A stretch of 64,000 nucleotides of DNA, from NCBI RefSeq assembly GCF_964340395.1, contig NC_135560.1, positions 4,729,998 through 4,793,997 of the forward strand, in the 5' to 3' direction. A program made the position numbers and the translations under genes. Within the stretch, counting starts at the first letter, position 1; each line of letters begins with the position of its first letter. The DNA comes from Glandiceps talaboti. Taxonomy: Eukaryota > Hemichordata > Enteropneusta > Spengelidae. The notes under the pieces are model-generated. The model did not search any database. It worked only from the letters and a program-made list of their open reading frames with translations, and was not told the DNA's origin. This document shows positions 11,836 to 24,178 of this stretch, piece after piece.

Positions 11836-13031
11836 CGTAACAAGATTAAGAGCGACAGAATTTTAGATTGATCAGGCACTCAGGGTAACATTTGAAATAT
11901 ATTAATATGTATTTATATTTGCGTTTGAAATTAATTTCAAAAATATTTACTATGAACTTGTACCTTTGAGTTTCCATTTTTTGTCTGTATAAATCTGAAA
12001 TCAACGTTACTAATTCATTTATCAGTTGTAGGGAGAGTCATTTTCCGGCGCCAAAAATCATAGTTGTATAATTTATTGTGTTATTCCCGGGATATCATAT
12101 TTAGTATTTACAGTTACACTATTATTTCCAAGAAATAGTAACTATGTACTAGACTGTAGCTCAGTTCGTTTTCGTTTTGGCGCCAAAATTTTTGAGTTAA
12201 AGTAACTGGCCAAAGCCAAACACACATGACACAAAGGTGGAATCATGGAGCAACCGACAGTGTCAAATAGAAATACTGCGGTGAAATGTCTTGAACACAT
12301 CAGGGCTACAATGTAATTAGAACCAATTATTTGGATTCACAATGATTACTCCCGAAGACACGATTCTACGCCCAACGTTCAACACATCTCCAAACACCAC
12401 AAATTGTTAATGACAAATGCAATTGACCAAATGATGCTACAAAAGAAACAGGAGATTGTGTCTGATATCATCATGGAACCATGAGCAGAATTGTGCCGAC
12501 TATAAATAATTTTAGAATGATGACGATGTCTGACCGTTTCTAAATCAGACTTTCGCAGGGCACACTGCCCATGGCCGTGCTGTTTTATTCATAACTTACT
12601 TAGTTACACTTTCATTGCCGAAAATGTAGTGCTGATGAACCATTAACATTTCATAATTTCAAACTATTCATCAACGTACAATGTTGTAACGTTGTATTAG
12701 GATAATCTCTTAGTCTTATCAATATCAAACTTGCATTTTGAAAATCAACACTTCCAAATTAGAGATTATGTGTCTCAGGGAGTCCGGATACAATAACTGG
12801 TAATCATAAAAGCAATTCACTCCTAAAATTAGTTGTCCAGAGCAGAGTGTAAAGCTAACTTTCATACTTTTATGGTAAATTTCATATTCGATATCAACGA
12901 AAAAAAACACTGACAAATCGCAATTCAAGCAGACGACAAACAAACACACAGAAAAAATTTCGAGTCCGCCACTTTCAGATAAAAATCGGTAAACACATTA
13001 TAGACAATCATAAGATTCAAAAATGGCTTAC

Positions 13032-13210
13032 CTTTTCGAATAGTCTTTCAGTCATAAAATTTGCGATAAATGTGTAGAAATGAAAAATTTCGGAATACGT
13101 GCAATAGCTCAATGAAGAATCGATACTCTCTGCTGGCTGTCGAGCTCGAGCTAAGTTATGTTCTCCTTTACGTCGTGCGTAATACGTCACAAGTGTCATG
13201 ACGATCGTTG
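13032..13210 (-). promoter_or_regulatory. Inferred 5' untranslated exon and promoter of the small GPI-type gene
   Basis: On the minus strand this stretch ends in a good donor (gaaaag, then gtaagcc, at 13032/13031). It would join the acceptor at 11217/11216 (tttttccag), 48 bases upstream of the ATG at 11167. A CCAAT box (caaccaatcac, minus strand, near 13250) and CpG-containing sequence lie just upstream. Exon start is approximate; there is no transcript evidence. Confidence 0.45.
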
Positions 13211-13380
13211 CATTTCGCGCCAGTACTCGTCCCCAGTGCTTTGTGTGATTGGTTGAAGTAGGGCGATATCGCAACAATGTGTTTCATTAGAGCATGCTCA
13301 TATCACGCATATACTATATTTGGAGGCGTGACGTCTTTACGTCTTGTTTTTCAAAATAATCTAAAGTGATACTGATAGCT

Positions 13381-13465
13381 CGGGAGAGTTACATGTGCCA
13401 ATAAACGAGGGGGACGTAGCCCCGAGTTTTTGGCACATAACCCTACCGAACTCGTTGTCTATCTC
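13381..13465. repeat. Short inverted-repeat block, right partner
   Basis: The sequence 'gagttacatgtgccaataaa', followed by 'cgagg', is the inverse of the 11,787 block. It is followed at once by a direct copy ('tttttggcacataaccctac', 'cgaactcgttg'), so the site itself can fold into a hairpin. Confidence 0.6.
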
Positions 13466-14151
13466 ATAGGGGCGTGTAATATTTCATAGATTGTTTGTTT
13501 ACCAGGTCTACAGACTAAATATAACAACTTTTTGACTATATACTCCTATCTGTATAGAGAAAAGATAATATAATATTTCTACTACTAGTACTAGTATAAG
13601 AAGATTGATACATTTGTAGCAGCAGGATTCGTATAGAATCGTACGATATTTTCCTAAGAAAACGGCAACCTAAGCAATAACACGTGCCCCTGTGGTCTAT
13701 CTTACTTATACTACGGCTATAGAATAAATAATAATTTATTTGGTTGATGTTTTTTATTTTGTAAGTGTTGATGTCTTCTGTATGTTCTTGTTCTTGTTTT
13801 TATGGGACGCTTTAGCACTGTGGAATTGAAAATCCCTGATCCCGGGTCCCTACGAAAGCCTATTAGGATTTCACACTTCCCACTTCCCACTTCCCACTTC
13901 ATAGTTCACACTTCACACTTCATACTTTACACTTCGGTCCCTGATACTATTACTAGTTTCAAATATGATTGCATCGGGAACACCATGTACCATAAAAAAA
14001 GAAAAAAAAATCAATCTTCTGATATTCATTTCGTGTACAATAATACATTCACAAATAATAAAGACAGATTTCCAGCCCAGGGATTTCCACCTTAGTTTTA
14101 CTCATCATGACTTCAGAAATATTTCTACTAAAGTATAGGAGTAACTAGATG

Positions 14152-14226
14152 CGGATTAGGATTTTAAATTTTACTTTCCAGTTTAAGCAAAAGTTAAAAT
14201 TCCATTCTACATGGATTCCAGGCTAA
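14152..14226. mobile_element. Miniature palindromic element, copy 1
   Basis: A roughly 75 bp element ending in 'acatggattccaggctaag'. Its inner part ('attttaaattttactttcca') and its end match the 20,294-20,360 copy. It is a small foldback repeat, non-coding. Confidence 0.6.
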
Positions 14227-14547
14227 GGAGTATAGTAACTTGTGTGTAGGGATTTTTGTGAAAATTTACAACTCGTTTGGTTGGTATATATGATCATTCC
14301 TTTAAAACCTGCACGAGCTGCAACTAGGACAATTTTTTTTTGTCAAGTAATGAAAGATATATTCACTAAAAAGTTAGCCAATTACTTGAAAAGATGGTCA
14401 ATGTTTATCCGTAGAGAGAAAAGCTTGATTTTGAACCTGTATTAACTGGAGTAGTCCTGCTTGCAGACGGTGTACAGGAAGTGATCGAGTCCCGAATTAA
14501 TCCATCTGCAGGCAGGACTATAACTTGAGTATCAATTTTCGATCAGA

Positions 14548-14600
14548 CTACTACAATATATTCACTGAAAATTGTTAGAATACCAATAATTAGACATTGT
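14548..14600. repeat. Dispersed repeat pair, copy at 14.5 kb
   Basis: It matches 5,905-5,955 ('atattcactgaaaattgtt', then 'agaata' and 'ttagacat'). Related 'cctgcacgagctgcaactag' and 'cctgtattaactggagtag' stretches lie upstream at about 14,305 and 14,437. Confidence 0.5.
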
Positions 14601-14870
14601 ACATTGTACAATGCATTTTCAAAAACATTCCATTTGCAGCATTGACTCTTCCTATGAGACCCCTATGGCTCATATCCTGAAGTGTCTTTCACACATAAAA
14701 AAATATGTACTAGGTAGGTTCTTGTATTTCAACAATTTTCATACTTAAATGTTATCTGCTAAACAACCAGCTCTCTCAACAATATGTTATATTTACAGCT
14801 TAAAAAGGTATTTTACTTTGTGAAAAAGGAACACAAGATGCAATTCAATTTCTGTAATAAATCATTTCCC

Positions 14871-14876
14871 TTTATT
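14871..14876 (-). terminator. Polyadenylation signal of mitochondrial creatine kinase
   Basis: TTTATT on the plus strand (AATAAA on the minus strand), about 730 bases beyond the creatine kinase stop codon. It gives a plausible 3' untranslated region. Confidence 0.5.
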
Positions 14877-15605
14877 TAGATCGTACATTTAAAATGATTA
14901 CAACCAGAAATATCAAAGTCAGCAAAATTGTTCATCATTCCTGACATGCTCTTTTCTACTGATTTTACTGTTACCATGGTAATCATAATCAGAAATAAGT
15001 TAGCAAAATGGGCTTTCCATCAAGTGACATTAATATTCAAAACATGATCTGATATTAATACTGTTGTCATGGTTACTGTTGTTATAGTGACCATATCATG
15101 TTTTCAGTGTCAGTGATATGTTGTAAGTCTATGGTCCTAACTTTGCTAGGTGATAGTGTTCTATGGTCCCTGCTTGTTGGTCTTCTGAAAGTACAGCTAT
15201 TCTTGAATCACTTACATCAAAATACAGCTTTATTGTTGCAATGTATTAAGTACCGAATTGGCAATTTTATCACATCAAACCAACTAATATCACACCAAAC
15301 GAAGCACAGCAAATGATAAAATATTATCCCCAAAAATGAAAAATCATAAAAGCTTCATAGTCAGATGATAAAATTGAACAACGATGACAATATTTTCTAT
15401 TCTGTTGTAAATTTTATGAGATTTTTTTGGAAAAGTTCCACCGTATTTATGTTAATACTACATAAGACTACGAATGTGGATAATAGTGGTGGTCATTTTG
15501 GCAAAGCGGCCCCTTCAATTCACCTCTAGTACAATCATAGTAGACATCACACAGATAAGCAAAAACATTCTAGCATTGGTTTCTAGGATCTTGACTGCTT
15601 GTAAA

Positions 15606-18600
15606 TTACTTTGGAATTAGATGATTGATGGATTTGCCTTTTTCAAGTTCTTTTTCCATTTTGATCAATAAGTCTAAACCATCAATGACGGTCTGTACCA
15701 GTTGTACCTGAAGAACAGAAATATTCACGAATTAAAAAATTGTAGTAATGATTGATGTATCATATTCTGTATGGTGATAACTTACATAGGTGTGTGTTTG
15801 TGTCTGGGTGTCTGTCTTGGTATTTGCATAAGTGCCAGTGTGGTGTACTCAGGGTATTTGCTCTTGTACTAGCAATCTTTTCTGCTGCACTAAAACCCAA
15901 TTTGCTTGTGCAGTTATGTTGTATCTGTTAAGTGTTAGTGCACACCAAGTGTGAAACCCTGTATTCAGTATTAGAAGTCACTACTCATTTTGATGAGTGC
16001 TTAGTCGTCTCTTGTCAGCCATGTCAAAGAATACTTCAAAGACCCACCACTAGTTAACACAGAAGTAAGCACTGAATTAAGAGCTTGAATGGTTGTGTAA
16101 TTATGGAGGAGTACAATGCCATATTTGGCACATTACCTCTGATTTGCCAAGACGGTCCAAATTAGAGATATCAAATGTACCACCAGTAGCTGCAGTATCA
16201 ACACCACCTGTACCACGCTTCTGAAGACGTAGACCTAGAAGAATCTTCTCAAATTGCGCATGCTGAGAAAATAATTAAAAGAAAATATTCTAAATAGGTA
16301 AAATTGCTGAGGTAAAAGTTATGGCAGTCAATCATCATCCATAGACCAGGTAAAACTCTGTCAGTTTTGGTGTAGTATAGAAAAACAAAGTGTGCAGCTT
16401 GTCTCTGAATCAATTCAACGTTAAATTCATTTGTATCTCTGTATGTGGGTCCCAGCCACAGTATCCATATTCAAGTATAGGATAATAGACTGGAGTATAA
16501 TGTAAAGTGTGACTTGATTTTGATGTCTTTTGGAGCTAGTTTTAAGCTCCGACATAGGAATCCAGGTAATCTGTAAACTTTAGCAACCAAGTACTTACCT
16601 TGGCAAGGTTAGGCAACTTGATATGTACTCCAGCACGAAGACCTGTACCTAAATTAGATGGGCATGTCAGGACATATCCAAGATGTTCATTCCACATGAA
16701 TTCCCAACCTTTCTCGGCAATAAGACTTTCGACCTGAAAACAAATGACAAAATATGTTTAAACTGGTCATAACACATCATTTTCATACAGTCTCAGTCAT
16801 TGGCTCAGATTGTGTAACAGGGTATGGACAAGTGACCCGTAGTGACCTCAATTTGCATATAGAGGGCACTAGTTTCCTAAGGCACCATTAATGTAGAAAG
16901 GTAGTCCAACTTGTGATTTCCTTTTATGGAAAGAATACATTTCTGAAATGAAGTATTATAAAACACTTGTGTCATAATAGACATCTACTAGTGTCCTCAG
17001 TCATAGACTCATAGTAAGGTAATAATAAGGTGTTATTCCCCAATATTTTTGTCTTTGTTCAGCCAAGGAAAATACTCATGATGACCTAAGGGGGTCACGA
17101 GTTGTTTTCGTCTGTATGAAGGAAAATATTAGAGAATAACATAATTATATCAGTGGCAACAGTATCAAAGAAAAATCATGGAAAGTAATGGCAATTTTGA
17201 ACATTCAGACTCATATTTTGAACACAGCAGAACGAGTGACATAGCCAGACACGTGTTGCTGTGACACAGATGCATGTTGTCGTGACATAGAACAACCAGA
17301 GTTTTAAATTCCATATTTTTTTGTTCAACTTGGCTTGGGCATGGTATAAGTGTTAAGTATGTCATGATATTGTGCAAGTGATTCTGAAGAATGTGTGCCA
17401 TAGTGTATTGAAACTCTGTTGTGGCACGGAAGTTTATATTAGAATGAAACTGTCTACCAAAAGATATGTGCCAGTAATACTGAAACACATGCTATAAAAT
17501 TGAACTTATCTGCCATCATATTGTCCTGGTGGTACTAAAGCACACGTGTGATGGTGAATTAAATTTAGTGATGATTGAATATCTTATTTCATGGTGATTT
17601 GTGATTAGCAATCCTTATGTACTCAGATAAATTTTAGATAGGCATACCCAAATATCAAACATCTATCCATTTCTAAGTACGTTGACAAACAAACACATGA
17701 CTAAGGTACACATGGCAGACTCATCGAATAATAACAATATTTTGTCTGTTTGGGGCACGATAAAGGTCATTAACAGGGAACCTTACTATATATGTTCAGC
17801 AGACACAGTTTCTGTGACTTTTTGAAGGTGAAGTTTCCTTTCACTCAAGAATTTGAAGCACGTAATACTATGGTATACATATTTATCAGCCCTATGTTTA
17901 GGGATATTTTAGACAAAAAGTAGACCCATATATGTTAGAGGACTTTTTTGTTATACCATTACCAGATTCTTGGTCAAGTTGACTGAGTTTTATAATTACA
18001 GTATTTACTCCCCATAGCACTTGAAGTCATTTCATTTCACATAATTCAACACTATCAACACATATATTCTTACCTTGTTCAATCCATTACAGAAGCGTTC
18101 AAAGACACCCCTCATGTTGCCTCCTTTTTCCATAGAAATGAGACGTGTATGATCTTCTTCATTGACCCACACAAGGAAATTCTTTTTATCGTTATGCCTG
18201 AAATATTGATCAGAAGTGTAACTATGAGACATACGTAAAACATCACTGAGACAATCATGACAAGTTTCTATTCAACCCTTTAAAATATATATATATATAT
18301 ATATATATAATATGGTGTAATTACATGTTAAATATGTTTATATGTGGTATAATCACATAAAATACTGAATTTTCTACATCTGGTCATCATATCAAAAACA
18401 TGTTATTAAAACTAACGTCCAGTATTAAGAATCAAATCTTTTTCAATTCATTTCTCTTGTTTTTACTTCTATGTTCCAAATAGGTGATCCAGTCACAATT
18501 TTCACAGTTAGTATGTACTCTTAGTCGTCATTTTACAAAGTACTTTTACAAATAAAATATTTTAATTTCCATGTCGGTTTATTGTCATGTACTGCATAGC

Positions 18601-21600
18601 ACTACATTGTATGTAGATAGATATTGTATGTGGTCCTTGTCATATGTCAAATGCACAATAAGTAGAAATTGACATGTGTTGGTAAGACCTAAAAAAATAT
18701 GTGTGTCTGATTATGCTCAATTTTAGAATAGGTGGGATTATGATAGGTAGATTTTTTTTTTTTAATTTTTTTTTTTTTTACATTTTTAATGTGTGAGTGT
18801 CTATTACATATTTTCCATTGTTTTTCCATGTGGTCTCGGTGTTATTGGTTTCCTCCAATCAGATGTTGTACAGCCATTACAGATTGGAAGAACAGTTTTA
18901 TATTGTCTTTTTAAATTGATGTCAATTTCCGCATCCACTATTTCTCACAAGAATTCAAGATTTTTATGATCTTATTTTACTTTTTCTCAAATACTTAAAA
19001 AAAAAAAGTTTAGGGTCAGCAGTGAAAATCTAGGTGGGGTCAGATAACCAGAACCAAACTTTTTTTTAAAGGCCTAATTACAATATCTCACCAAAATTCA
19101 GAAGTTTTAGTACTCCAGTAAGTAACATGCTTCAATTTAAACTAATTGTTTACTAGTAAGTCAAGTATACATCTACTGCCGATACAGTATCCATGACAAT
19201 AAAAGAGAGAGAACTCACCAGATACCACGTGCATCAGGCCAGTCACGGGCCATACCAGAAGCAGTGAGGAGAGGAGATACTGGTTTATCAAACAGGAAGT
19301 GATCATCTATCAGTTGCTCTTGTTCAGCATCAGTCATATTGTTTAGTGGGTAATACTTTCCTTTCAAATCACCAGTAAGGCCATTCAAAGCATCAACTAC
19401 AACCTGGAGATATAACAGTTCATATATATGTACACCATAATTATCATGAAGGCATGGTAACACAGGTCTGTATATCCATATAGAGGTACTGTAACACTAG
19501 ACTAGTTCCAATACAATCCATGTTATGATTTACACTACATTTATCTGCACATCAAGTCTAGTCAATGTCGTTACTCTAGCCATTGAATGTGGCTAAACGC
19601 CATGTTGGGCGAAGCGTAAATGGCACATGTCGTAATCCATCACAAATTGACAGGCTGTTGCTTGTAATTCAGAAAACTGCTCATTAATATTCATTTGGTA
19701 CTGCTGTTTTGACTATTGTGGGAATTTAGCTGTTGACCTTTCTAGGATGCTGAAACTAAAATCACGTGGGGACACAATAACGTCATCATGAACGCTGTCG
19801 TGGTAGCACAGATTTCTGTGCTAGAGTAACAACACTGACTAGACGTACGTGATGTGTGAAGATAAACGTAGTGTAAATCGTAACACGGATCATATTGGAA
19901 CTAGACTACTACTACAGGTATGCTACATAACTATTGGAACTAGACTACTACAGGTATGCTAAATAACTATTGGGATATAGTTTGAACAATGTTTTATGAA
20001 CATTCTTAAAATAAGGATAACTTTACAGGATTCAGGTGTTTATTGTATTTTCATCTACTCACATGTATTTTGAGTTCAATTGTGTGTTTTATTTTGTTTG
20101 TTTGTTTATCTTACAATATGGTTCCTAGGCTCCCTGGGCCTGTGGTAATACAGGTATCCTTCATTACTATTTGGTTGTCTGTTTTAACGATGTTTTGTGA
20201 ATGGTCTTAGATGGCTAATTACCCAAATATTTCGTACTAGGACCATCCATGAACTTAGTTCACAGGTGACCTTGTTCAATACCACTTCTACTTTAGCCTG
20301 GAATCCATGTGGATTGGGAATTTAAATTTTGCCTTAACAATCCACATGGATTCTAGGCTACTTCTACTTAGCATATAAATACAGAAATGATTCCAAAGTT
20401 TGCAAACCAATTGGTAAATATGACACAGTATTGACATACCCTAAACATCTGAGGAAAGGGGTCTATATGTAAATACACTCACTCTTTCAACTTCACGTCT
20501 TTCAGCTCGTGTACATGCTGGTGGAAGACTCAAACCACGGATACAACGACCTGTACGACATCTTGAAGAAAGGACATACTTTTCATCAAACATACCACCT
20601 CTGATTTTGGAGGGATCCAAGTCAGTAGGATGTTTGTCATTGACACCATAACCTCCATGGCGATCACTAATAACTGGTTCAAATAAATCAGCAAACACCT
20701 ATACATAAAAGACAATAGAGAAGAAGTGAATTATTGTGGTTAATACACACCATTGATTTTGATTTATCACCCTCTAGTGGTGGGCACAGGATTGATAGTA
20801 CCCCCTCTAGTGGTGAAAATCTCAGGCATTTACTCTTCAGGAGAAAAGTGTTTTTTATATTTGGATAAGAAATTAAAAGTGCAACTCAAACTAGAATAGT
20901 TCAGGTATTATACTTGTAAAATGTCAGATTTTTCAGTTACAAATTACAAACATCAAAAGAGTAGATATTATTAAAATACAAAACGTCTAAAAAAAAAACT
21001 TTTATTCAAGTTGCATAAAGTCTGTTTAACAAATTCCATATTTGCATTACATATTTGAGTAAACAATGCAGCCTGTTTTTGTTTTTTTTCCTATTTTAAT
21101 ATATATATAAATTTACTCATATGTTCCCAAACATATTATTGAGGTAATTCACTTTTCAGTGTGAATATCTTCATTTTGGTTGGTTGGTTGGTTGTTATCT
21201 AAATTACCCCTGTGTGTGAATGTGTTGAAATCCAGCTTCTTGAAAACAACAACTGAAGTATGGAAGTACCGAGTCAAACATTCAATTTTATTTTCAAAAT
21301 TTATGAAAACCAATATTTTGATGAAATCTACACATATGCAATACATTCCACCCCCCACCCCCCCACCCTCCACATTACAATCTTTTAGTGACAAATTTGT
21401 GGAGAGTAACAAAACCTAATACATGTATCATGTTTTCTTTGTATGCAAAGTAAACACATTACTAAACATAACTGTGATTCTATGAATAATAAAAAGTTAG
21501 CTATCACTTTCACAACAAATTTCCATGACTACTTTTTGAGTATTGTTACTATGGAAACCACTGCAGTGGTAATCTTATTTCATTTGCTTTCTCTAACAAC

Positions 21601-22079
21601 CATAAATTAAAGTTGAAGAAAATTCACAAACTTTTATCATGTGGCATTTTGGGCCTCTACTACCTACCTTTACTGTGACCTTAATGATTTTCATGTGATG
21701 TATTAATGACAACTACTGATAAACCTACCTCATAGCTCTCTTCATCCCCTGCTACCATGCCAACCGTCATGATGAATGGATGACCTGGGTTATCAACTCC
21801 AGTCTGTATACACTGGTCCAAAGTGTAACCACTAGGTGTTGTCTTGTCTCTCAGTTTAGCATAGATAGCTGGTGTTAGACATTTAGACATGTGATTATTG
21901 TGTTTGCGTAAGTCTGGGTAATCAGCAGATGGTGGGTACAGCCGGTGAGCTCTCATAGGAGTAGCTGTGAGTGGTTCTCTGGTACTAAAGTAGACTGACG
22001 AACAGATACCTAGTCCAATAGCACCTGCCACCACTACTTTCCTTGACTTGTTAAAAAGTAACCTGCCTGCAAATGCCAT
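15606..22079 (-). CDS. CKMT1: Mitochondrial creatine kinase
   Basis: This enzyme moves phosphate from ATP to creatine in the mitochondrial intermembrane space, feeding the phosphocreatine shuttle. Seven coding exons join in phase to 412 residues: 22079-21729, 20698-20483, 19403-19219, 18197-18074, 16733-16599, 16262-16137, 15707-15606. Residues 1-38 form a basic/hydrophobic mitochondrial targeting segment. The N-terminal phosphagen kinase domain (about 45-150) has the [15 protein letters not shown] and [15 protein letters not shown] signatures. The catalytic domain has [39 protein letters not shown], the nucleotide-binding [10 protein letters not shown] and ISMEKGGNM, the active-site cysteine in [15 protein letters not shown], and [15 protein letters not shown]. 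Length and order match the family (about 417). Oddities: two cysteines in RCRTGRC where vertebrates have V and S, and a short Lys-ending C-terminus. The membrane-binding C-terminal basic tail is reduced. It is orthologous to both vertebrate CKMT1 and CKMT2; the symbol is by closest resemblance. Confidence 0.98.
17031..17347 (+). mobile_element. Dispersed hairpin-repeat family, full copy 2
   Basis: It begins with an inverted-repeat pair: 'ttattccccaatatttttgt' with 'ttcagcc' (17033-17064), and 'gaaggaaaatattagagaat' (17118-17140) in reverse. These enclose about 55 bases. The tail carries 'cacgtgttgctgtgac' blocks and ends near 'gcatggtata'. It lies in creatine kinase intron 4. It is non-coding and MITE-like. 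Confidence 0.7.
18282..18310. repeat. (AT)n microsatellite
   Basis: A short AT run in creatine kinase intron 3, about 90 bases upstream (in transcription sense) of the exon that starts at 18197. Confidence 0.97.
18700..19070 (+). mobile_element. TIR element, copy 2 (inverse of 11.24-11.64 kb)
   Basis: The left end 'gattatgctcaattttagaa', followed by 'taggtggg', and the right end 'ggtggggtcagataaccaga', followed by 'accaaac', are the reverse complement of the two ends of the 11.24 kb copy. The interior contains poly-T tracts. It lies in creatine kinase intron 3. Confidence 0.65.
19490..19912. mobile_element. Element with ~90 bp terminal inverted repeats
   Basis: The left arm ('agactagttccaatacaatc' through 'gtcgttactctagc', 19497-19580) is repeated inverted at 19812-19912 ('gctagagtaacaacactgac' through 'tcatattggaactagacta'). 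The spacer is about 230 bases with no coding frame. The right end adjoins a short tandem duplication ('ctactacaggtatgct', twice). It sits in creatine kinase intron 2. Confidence 0.75.
20294..20360. mobile_element. Miniature palindromic element, copy 2
   Basis: A 67 bp near-perfect palindrome: 'tagcctggaatccatgtgga' at one end and 'tccacatggattctaggcta' at the other, with an AT-rich centre. It shares its sequence with 14152-14226. It lies in creatine kinase intron 2, about 65 bp from the palindrome-free splice region. Confidence 0.8.
20768..20817. promoter_or_regulatory. Two CTCF-like motifs in direct repeat
   Basis: The sequence 'ccctctagtggtg' occurs twice, about 36 bases apart. Its reverse complement CCACTAGAGGG is close to the vertebrate CTCF core. 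It may equally be a small local duplication. There is no functional evidence. Confidence 0.25.
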
Positions 22080-23439
22080 GTTGATATTTCAAGGGGCCTG
22101 AACTGTGATAGATGCAACAAAACAAAGAAAGGCAGATGGTTGGTCTGAAAATAAATAGGAAATATTGAAATTGAATAAGTCATTGAATATTGTAAATTAT
22201 AAAAATAGTGACTGTTAATTGTTGAACAAATGACACTTAAAATGGGTAATAGCAATGTTTATTCTTGGAGCTACAAATATGCATTTCAAGGAGTTTTGTG
22301 TTAACATGTCATGTGTCATGTATCAAGTAGTTGGCTATTAAGTTTACCTTTATTGTTACTAGTTATTTATCATTTAAAAAGAATGCACCTTAGGAAATAA
22401 TTTGTTTGAAAATGTAAAATAGCCTGAACTGCTTAATCCATTGCCATATGAAAGCTTGTTCTGGTCCTTTTGAAATCATGAAAAAATGTTCTATTGTTCC
22501 CCGTCTCAATTTCAAAGAATGCGTAAACTGTTATTTTCACATACTGTGTCTGTTAAACACAGTATTTGGTGGTCATTTTGATAATGATATGGACACATTC
22601 CTGGATTATTTTGTATTCTATTTATAAATGGACTTGAGTTTTGTGGAACAAAGTAGCGACAAAAGTTTAAAACTTTCTTTCTGAGGCACATACTACATTG
22701 AATTTCACTGGAATAGCTCCAAATTTAAATCTCTAACTATTTGTATAGACAAACAACAGGACATGTCATGTTGTTACTTTTCAGAACAAGACACAAAGAA
22801 TTCCATATTTATACAGAAGATATTGACTATATAACAAATCTGATTACTCTACTACTCTGTTGCATATTATGATTATAACTGAGGTATTTTCCCAGGTCAA
22901 AGCACTTTACAATTATTACCCCTGACACATACCTATAGTGGCACAACTGCCTTTAATACTTCCGTAACTCCAAGGGGAGTATACAATCCATTGCATTAAG
23001 TGCAGAAGATTAACTAAGGCATTCACATTCCAACCTCTATCCTACCAGGTCCCTAATCATTACTGGGACAAGCCATTAGCGGGTTTGTTGCACTTGGACC
23101 ACTAATGGTTTGTGACTGTCATGTTATACAACTGGGGCTTCATCATGGTACATTAATCTTACCCAAGTTCTTTATTATTCAGCAACAAAAAGGCATTGTA
23201 TATTTCTATGTAAAGGTGACCAAATAACAATTTGACATTGTTATTGAAAATAGTGGTGATTTTGTTAAGGGTAGTAAGTATATGAAATATACCAAAGTTT
23301 TAGAAACAATTGATTTTGGTTCCAAACTAAAGGTATGGTTGAATGTAAAAAGAAAATGTCAAATAACTAGGTTTCCCCTATAGTTATGCCAATGTTATAC
23401 ATCAAACACTTTCTGGTTTGTGTGCCATATAAGGATCGG

Positions 23440-23461
23440 GGCTGGGGGGGGGGGGGGGGGG
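23440..23461. repeat. Poly-G run
   Basis: Seventeen or more consecutive G residues near 23444-23461 in the creatine kinase first intron. Confidence 0.95.
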
Positions 23462-23769
23462 AATCTAAAATTAGATTTTCATCATTCATTAACTAATTGC
23501 TAACTAATTAAATTGCCAATTAATTTAGCTATTATCTTATACTTTTTGAAGCGTACTTGATATGTAATTGTTAAGGGGTCAGTGAGTCTCAGACTCTATG
23601 GCTGTAGATACTAATGACAACTTTATTAACCTTTGTTTAATGATTGATACCATTGTGACTCCTATATCTCTGTTGTACTTGTAGTACATCTCAGTCAAGT
23701 GTACAATGTAAACAGTAATCTCAAAGTAATCCATGGTCAGTGGTTATAAGAATCAAGACAGCAGCAGCA

Positions 23770-24026
23770 ACTCAATCATCAATACCACCACCACCACCAC
23801 TATCATCATCATCACCACCACTATCATCATCACCATCATCATCATCACATACACCACTACCACCACCACCACCACCACCATCATCACCACGATCATCACC
23901 ACCACCACCACCATCATCATCACATACACCACTACCACCACCACCACCATCATCACCACCATCATCATCACCACCACCACCACCATCATAATCATCATCA
24001 CCACCACCACCACCACCACCACCACT

Positions 24027-24118
<92 letters not shown>

Positions 24119-24178
24119 TATAGTCATCATCATCATCATCATCACCACCACCATCACCACCGCCACCACTATCATCTA
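23770..24178. repeat. Long compound trinucleotide tract (CCA/TCA)n
   Basis: About 400 bases of ACC and ATC trinucleotides, ending in about 35 pure TCA units (24027-24117). The forward frames read as poly-Thr/Ile or Ser/Pro peptides and the reverse frame as Met/Val runs. None is a gene. It lies in the creatine kinase first intron. Confidence 0.99.
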
